Assembly: GCA_947000775.1 (NCBI GenBank)
Contig: CAMQGK010000567.1
Location: 2,647,001 to 2,711,000 of the forward strand
Source: Pterois miles
Lineage: Eukaryota > Chordata > Actinopteri > Perciformes > Scorpaenidae
Direction of reading: 5' to 3'
DNA: 64,000 bases
The translations under genes and the position numbers were made by a program. Under the pieces are notes generated by a model that saw only the letters and a program-made list of their open reading frames with translations, did no database searches and was not told the origin of the DNA. Below, in pieces: positions 58,901 to 64,000 of this stretch (position 1 is its first letter; each line of letters starts with the position of its first letter).

Positions 58901-59115
58901 TGTGCATTCCAAGCAAAAACACTATTCAACAATCACTGGGAATTAGTCAATTATTACTTATTATACTTAATATTACTTATTACTTGAACAGCCAAACTGA
59001 ACGTTTTATGTGTGAGGTACAGTAGATGGCCCATAAACTGTTTGATTTTTTTATAATTTAACAACTATTTTAAAAAATCATGACTTATCTCTAATATTTA
59101 TCCATAATCAATGTA
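55976..59115. other. predicted intron, mostly unclassified
   Basis: Contains a poly(A) run at about 56929-56947, a GC-rich block at 57000-57270, and a 16-bp perfect palindrome GTGCTAGTACTAGCAC at 58265-58280. A GGAGGTCGTGAACGCAACAT-like motif at about 57787 partly recurs as GAGGTCGTGAATACGAC at 58147. I see no splice-consistent exon. Confidence 0.35.
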
Positions 59116-59735
59116 TACCATACCTACAGTAGATGACAGGAGTACCAGCACAGATGCAAAGCAACGTTCTGCTGTGGTCAGCAAAATGCATCTTGGAAAC
59201 CTAAAAGAAAAAAAAAAAATCAATATCAGTTTAAGTGCACTCTATATTTACAATATTTTCACTGGTTTACCATCCCATGAGACAAGACAAACAGCTGACG
59301 GGGAACTAAAGCTGTTATCTATCTATCTATCTATATATAAGCCACCAGACTCCACTGAAAAAAAACAACAAAACTGGTGGTCTACTGCTCCGTCGATCGG
59401 TTAGTTTGTGTTATTGTGTGACTTTGGTGATTTAAAGTGTTAGTTCCGATTTACCAAAGTCACACAATAAAACAAACTAACCAATAGAGACGGCAGCAGA
59501 CCAGCAACCCCTCTAATCTTACTGTTTTTTTCAAAGTCTGATGGATTCAGCAGCTTCTGTTTCGGAGACAACTGTCTCAAGGCAGCATAAACCGGTGAAA
59601 TAATATAATGTACATTTAAACTGATTTCATTTAAACGCCCACAGCAGTGCATCGCTTTGCTCCCGTGCCCATATTCTCATCTGCTTCTCCAAACTGTGGC
59701 GTGCTGACCGCCATCTACTTTAGGTAAGTCCCTCA
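59116..59735. mobile_element. long foldback MITE
   Basis: Arms of about 300 bp. The inner 30 bp (59399-59428) and 59453-59482 are reverse complements with one mismatch: GGTTAGTTTG(T)GTTATTGTG... around a loop of about 24 bp. Outer matches are CAGTTTAAGTGCAC/GTACATTTAAACTG, TTTTCACTGGTTTA/TAAACCGGTGAAAT and ACCTACAGTAGATG/CATCTACTTTAGGT. A (TATC) run sits in the left arm. Confidence 0.8.
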
Positions 59736-60074
59736 TCCAACACCACTGCAAAACACCCGAACTATCCCTTTAAGTCTATTTAGTCTACACTCTGCTGGCA
59801 CTCAGATAACACACATGCAAGGGTTTGCATTTCTAAAGATATGATTTGCCATGAAGCGCCGAGTATAGTATTTTCGTCACAGATACACTTCTATATTGAC
59901 CATGACGAGATCAAATAGGAGGCAGCCATGTGACAGTTGGCGTGATGGATTATAGCCAAGAACACACATAGACACGACTCAGGGTCTCTTTTTTCTTGGT
60001 CCGCTGCTCTGATTCATTTATTTTATGAGTTTTAAAGTTTTAACAAATATGATGTCTGTACCAATGTGTGTCAG

Positions 60075-60216
60075 GGAACAAACCAAAAGTCAGAAGACGC
60101 CCGAGGACGTGGACGAGGAGGCAGCTGATGCCAGAAGAGAGGAACAAGCCTCCCGAGAAGAAAACAGAGGATCTGTCAACTGTGCCGCCACAGCCAGAAC
60201 ACACAGCCACTATCAG
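60075..60216 (+). CDS. exon of unknown plus-strand gene (47 codons)
   Basis: Acceptor TGTGTGTCAG ends at 60074; donor CAG|GTGAGA starts at 60217. One base completes the previous codon, then EQTKSQKTPEDVDEEAADAR + REEQASREENRGSVNCAATA + RTHSHYQ. The sequence is rich in E, D, R and Q, as expected of a disordered or coiled N-terminal region. No domain or homologue is recognised, and there is no signal peptide or membrane segment. It joins by phase to the predicted start exon at 37704 and to the 25-bp exon at 61522. Codon use and both splice sites support a real exon; identity is open. Confidence 0.65.
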
Positions 60217-61521
60217 GTGAGATGTTTCTAGAGTACCATGAATTCACACAAAACAACCCCGAATATATGGCAACTCCAGGGAGAGCGGGATATTTTATCC
60301 GACAACATCCAGGTTTTTTGGCAAAATGAGGTTGAAATTTTAGAGACAGAGTAAATAGCCCCGAAATATTTTATGATCTGAGCTGCTGTGAAGGCAGTGA
60401 GGAAGTAAACAGAGCACCCCCTTTAGCTCAAACTCTCCTTAAAGGCTGAACTTTGTAGAATATCAACTATGAAACATGAGGAAGCAAAAAGATCTCTTAG
60501 GTCAAAAGATGCAAATCGTATTCGGTTTGGCCTCGCGCCACGTCCCGGCCAGCCGAGTGTTAAATAAATAAACGTTACAGCAAACAGAAAATAATCTATT
60601 AGCCTGTACAGCCGGGGATGTGAGCGCTTCGAATTATGCATCATGAATAAAAAATGGTGCTACCACATAATGATTTATCACTGCATGAGTAACACAATTT
60701 TAACCCTGAATTTGGTGAGTAATGAAATAAAATGTCCTCCTTGTTTTCAGGAAGTTTTCATGGATATCATCTGTGTGTTTTGAAATTGATATATTTTAAT
60801 TAGAGCTGTCAAATTGATTAAAATATTTAACAGCAATTAATCTCATGATTGTCCAAGTTAATTGGGATTAATTGCAAATTATCTCACATCAATGAACAAC
60901 ACAAAACAATGACAAATATTGTCCAGAATCCCTCACAGGTGCATTTAGCATAAAAAAATGCTTAAATCATAACATATCAAACTGCAGCCCAACAGGTAAC
61001 GACAGCTGTCAGTGTGTCAGTGTGCTGACTTGACTATGACTTGATCCAAACTACATGTGATTATCATAAAGTGGGCATGTCTGTAAAGGGGAGACTGTCT
61101 GTAAAGGGGAGACCCCAATTAGTGCCGTTCAAACACATTTGCATTAATACGTTATTATCGTGTTAACTTTGAGAGCCCTGATTTTAATATAATACACATA
61201 TATCATGTATGCATCATAGCATGTGGATGTTAAACTGCACTGTACAGCCCAAATTTAGCTCAGTGTAAAACAGGCAACCGACAGCAGGACTGAAGTGGCT
61301 GTTGGGCAAAGTAGTCTCAGCGCCTCTTGACATGATGGGACTAAGCTTGGTTCAACACTTCTCTGATGATGGCTGTGAAATATTTATGGCAGGGCACAAG
61401 TTGGGGAGGGCCCGCGGAGAGGAGGAGGGGGGAGGCATGTGTTTAAAGTTGCAGAGTCAGTGTCTGTTTTAAGTGTCTGGCCATGGAGAGCACTTAAATT
61501 GTCTCCTTTCTTTGCCTGCAG
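60217..61521 (+). other. intron with a family C insertion
   Basis: Bounded by GTGAGA and a pyrimidine-rich acceptor (TCTCCTTTCTTTGCCTGCAG). Holds the hAT-type element at 60801-61180; the rest is unclassified. Confidence 0.6.
60801..61180 (-). mobile_element. family C hAT element with 8-bp target duplication
   Basis: ATTTTAAT flanks it exactly at 60793-60800 and 61181-61188. Termini are TAGAGCTGTCAAATTGATT and TTAACTTTGAGAGCCCTG. Inside are AACTGCAGCCCAACAGGTAA, TGTGATTATCATAAAGTGGG and TGTCTGTAAAGGGGAGAC, here with a short duplication (GAGACTGTCTGTAAAGGG). Internally deleted, non-coding. Confidence 0.9.
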
Positions 61522-61546
61522 GCCGGCACTGACGAGGACGTGCGAG
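61522..61546 (+). CDS. 25-nt microexon of the unknown plus-strand gene
   Basis: TCTTTGCCTGCAG|GCCGGC... and GCGAG|GTAAGA define the exon. It encodes AGTDEDVR plus one base. Phase 0 in, phase 1 out; skipping it would break the frame between the 60075 and 63764 exons, so if the gene is real the microexon is obligatory. Confidence 0.6.
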
Positions 61547-62005
61547 GTAAGAAGTCAGCTGGGTTGTAATCATCCTTAGCTCACCATTGGCTTCTATCTC
61601 TTCTTTGTCATTCTCACACGACTACGCCTGCCCGCCATCTATTCTCTCTTGACAGATGATAATTTACCAGAACTAAGTCTTTGCACGAAGAATAGTCCTT
61701 TAAATCAGGGTGACAGAATGGATCGGCTGCTGAGAAACGTCTCTACTTCGACTGTGACGACATTGCTTGCGTTCTGCCTGCATGTGACTCACTCTGCTGT
61801 ACGAGAAACACCATGAGGGCAAAAGTTTATCCCAACCCTTTTCAGTCCGTGTGCACAAAGTTACAGAGAAGCTGGGAGCGAACAGGGCGTCACAGTATAG
61901 CCGACTCTGACGTAAGGCATTCATCACATCATTAACTAAATATGGACATTGGAGCACAGTTGGATATTTCAGGAAACAGAGGGAAGTGTACTGAAGACGT
62001 TCTTC

Positions 62006-62473
62006 CATAGACTGTATATAAGAAGCAGACGTAGTGCAGTTTGCCATTTTGCCCGTCGCCATCTTGTTTTCTGGCCGTCGCCATCTTGGTTTTTGGCCGT
62101 CGCCATCTTTGGTTATTTGGAACCAGAGGTGGAAAGAGAGGGTGGAAGACCACAAAAGTTCTAGTTAACTTCCATGAACTGCAAACACACTATGAAAGAG
62201 TTAGAGTTGTAAGGTAAAAACACAAGCAACCCCCAGATCTGACAATACTGTGGTTGTGACCTGTTAATCACAAGGTAAATGAGACCATATTTTACTAAAT
62301 TAACATCATACTGTATTGAAGAAGACTTGAAAGTAGCATTTGAGATAAATGTAGGGTAAATTTCTCTTCTGTACAATCAGACTTTTTTGCAACCAGGAGT
62401 CGCCCTCTGCTGGCTATTAGACAGAATGCAAGTTTAAGGCGCTTTTACACTGGCGTCACTTTTCAGACCAGAG
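62006..62473 (+). mobile_element. family A repeat with TATA-like start and tripled YY1-like motif
   Basis: Starts CATAGACTGTATATAAGAAG. GCCATCTTG/T motifs follow at 62058, 62080 and 62102, 22 bp apart. Further blocks are GAACTGCAAACACACTATGA, CATATTTTACTAAATTAACA and GTCGCCCTCTGCTGGCTATT. The middle is shortened. Confidence 0.8.
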
Positions 62474-62987
62474 TTGCCAACTGCTTTCTTCCACCCAAAC
62501 TTCATTCAAAAATGTCAGGACAAAGAAAACTAACACTCATGCTAAAGTCATGTAAAGTCTTTGTTTGACTCTTTAAAATTTTTTGTTCCATTTCCGATTT
62601 GGTCTCTGAACCACCAGTTGTTGTTAAGTCGTAAGTCTTGGTCCTAACCGGTTCACACAGCCTATTATACATTTCTAAAAGTTGGTAACAAGTCTACATT
62701 AATGAGGAGGTTATATGGCCTGACACCACATACTGTAACTTTAACTAGCTCAAAGTTAGCTTTCAGTTAGCATACTGAGTGCTGCAGTAGCTGTTTCTAT
62801 GTAGAAAAATGTCAATATTCTAGCTTATCAGTATGATGGTGCAGGTCATTAAGTTATTAAAATGAATTGCCTTCAATAACAATCCCTTCACCAGCTATAT
62901 TTTTAGTCTGAAATCTGATTTGTCTTTTTATCCAACTGTGTCATATGATATATTTTATTGACAACCACATCCTGTGTGGATAGGAAG

Positions 62988-63403
62988 TTAAAGGGGAACA
63001 CCAGCTGCTCTCTTTCAAAGGCAGAAACCACAGAAGGAAGTCTCAAACTTGTGATGTTATCAAGTATAAAGTCTGGAGTTGCCCCATAGACAATGAATGG
63101 GAGTTTGGGTTTTCTTTTTTTATACCCAAATGAGCTTTATTCTATTAGAGTGTCAGTTGTGAAACAGAAAATGTTCCCATATGCCGAGAACATTTTCCTG
63201 GATGCTCTCAGTGTCCTCTTGAACATCTTTCCCCATTCATTGTCTATGGAGGATCTCCACACTTAAAACCCTATGACACCGTAAGTTTGAGTTTTAGTAC
63301 TCTAGTTTGTTGAGTTGTTCATGTTTGCTAATATTTTTTGGACTGTCTAAGACCATAAGAATAACATGCAGGAATTGTGAAAATGGCCGTAGTTCCCCTT
63401 TAA
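62988..63403. mobile_element. TTAA-flanked MITE-like element
   Basis: TTAAAGGGGAAC at the left and GTTCCCCTTTAA at the right are perfect 12-bp inverted repeats. If TTAA is the target duplication this is piggyBac-like in form. An inner perfect 18-bp inverted repeat (CCATAGACAATGAATGGG) lies at 63084-63101 and 63232-63249. Confidence 0.65.
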
Positions 63404-63763
63404 AACACTAAATAATGGCATAAGAGCACTTCTTTGTTGGTGAAATGCAAAAAATCAATGGCCCTACGAACGACACATTTTTACCCATTCTTCAACATAC
63501 CCACATAACATTGGTTTTGTACCATTAGTGATTTCAGACATCTGATCTTTCCACCATGTGACAAGACCAATTGTACGATTACGTTGGTATTTGACTTTGA
63601 TAGTGGAAGATAGTAAGTTAGGCTCACTAGCGCCAACTCTGTCTTATCGGTTCAGTTGTGTACAGAAGTTGAGAGCACTAATGTAAGGAGAACTGTCATT
63701 AACTGAACATACATTTCAATTTTACTTTGACTTACAGTACAACATACATGTTTTCTTTTCCAG

Positions 63764-63844
63764 TGAATAAAGAAGCCAAGCATCACTTCTCCACACAAAT
63801 GTCACAAAGGATGTTTCACGAAAGTGGGCAAGAGGGCCGATCAG
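63764..63844 (+). CDS. exon of unknown plus-strand gene (27 codons)
   Basis: Acceptor TTTTCTTTTCCAG ends at 63763; donor TCAG|GTGAGG at 63845. With the last base of the microexon the frame reads VNKEAKHHFSTQMSQRMFHE + SGQEGRS and one leftover base (phase 1 out). No motif recognised; the polar character continues. The gene runs on beyond the window. Confidence 0.62.
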
Positions 63845-64000
63845 GTGAGGCACAGTGATAGACTTCGTTGTAACTTATCACACATGTAGATGTTCAGTAT
63901 TTGGTGTGGTGTAATGACAGGGCTCTGAGGAGATACCAAGGTCATGTATTCAGTGTTTTTGGCTAAAAGTCTGGTGGTTCCCATGGCAAATGCTAAATAT
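63845..64000 (+). other. intron, cut by the window end
   Basis: Starts with GTGAGG after the last visible exon. No further feature. Confidence 0.5.

Larger units (their letters stand above)
37709..60074 (+). other. predicted 22.4-kb first intron, crowded with nested repeats
   Basis: Bounded by GTAAGT at 37709 and by a TGTGTGTCAG acceptor ending at 60074. It contains the family A, B, D, F, hAT, Rex1, SINE and Tigger relics listed separately. The stretches 37709-38270, 39851-41024, 41670-43270, 43500-44415, 45565-47140, 48223-49084, 50470-51780 and 52450-54370 hold no gene I can support. Confidence 0.4.
61547..63763 (+). other. intron with two repeats
   Basis: GTAAGA to TTTTCTTTTCCAG. Contains the family A copy at 62006-62473 and the TTAA-flanked element at 62988-63403; otherwise unclassified. 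Confidence 0.6.

Overview
The window is nuclear DNA of a ray-finned fish, most likely a percomorph teleost. Pointers are a tRNA-derived AFC-type SINE, Mermaid/V-SINE-type SINEs, a Rex1-like LINE, a Penelope-like element, hAT/Tc1/Tigger DNA-transposon relics that I recognise from perch-like fishes, and a vertebrate plppr1-like exon. Nothing bacterial or viral is seen. Coding content is very low; almost everything is intron or intergenic DNA filled with layered transposon relics. Repeat 'families' A to H below are my own working labels for sequences present more than once here or recognised from other teleosts. Boundaries are by eye.

Left part (1 to about 14.9 kb): the 5' end of a minus-strand gene. 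A 122-bp exon at 7928-8049 carries an ATG and 23 codons whose end (SSSSIVPCFLFVE) matches the start of the first membrane segment of PLPPR1. A GC-rich block at 14.56-14.90 kb is a plausible promoter and 5' UTR exon. The rest of plppr1 would lie left of the window, so 1-7927 is probably its intron. That intron holds a 1-kb minisatellite and an inverted pair of family B elements.

Middle (about 15-37 kb): intergenic. It contains a truncated Penelope-like element with a GIY-YIG endonuclease reading frame, a non-LTR retrotransposon C-terminus, a second minisatellite (20.7-21.9 kb), and many non-autonomous DNA elements.

Right part (37.2-64 kb): a predicted plus-strand gene of unknown identity. A CpG-rich region at 37.2-37.7 kb ends in ATG AA followed by a GTAAGT donor. 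Three later exons (60075-60216, 61522-61546, 63764-63844) join to it and to each other in matching phase, giving an acidic, charged, probably disordered N-terminus. The first intron of about 22 kb holds nested insertions: a SINE in a Rex1 LINE, a hAT element in family A, family A in family D, and family B in family A. The gene continues beyond the window.

No new multi-gene system was found. The more interesting items are the unidentified gene with a microexon, the minisatellite that grew inside one copy of a dispersed repeat, the promoter-like motifs of family A, the junction-spanning 37-bp sequence copy, and several long foldback structures.
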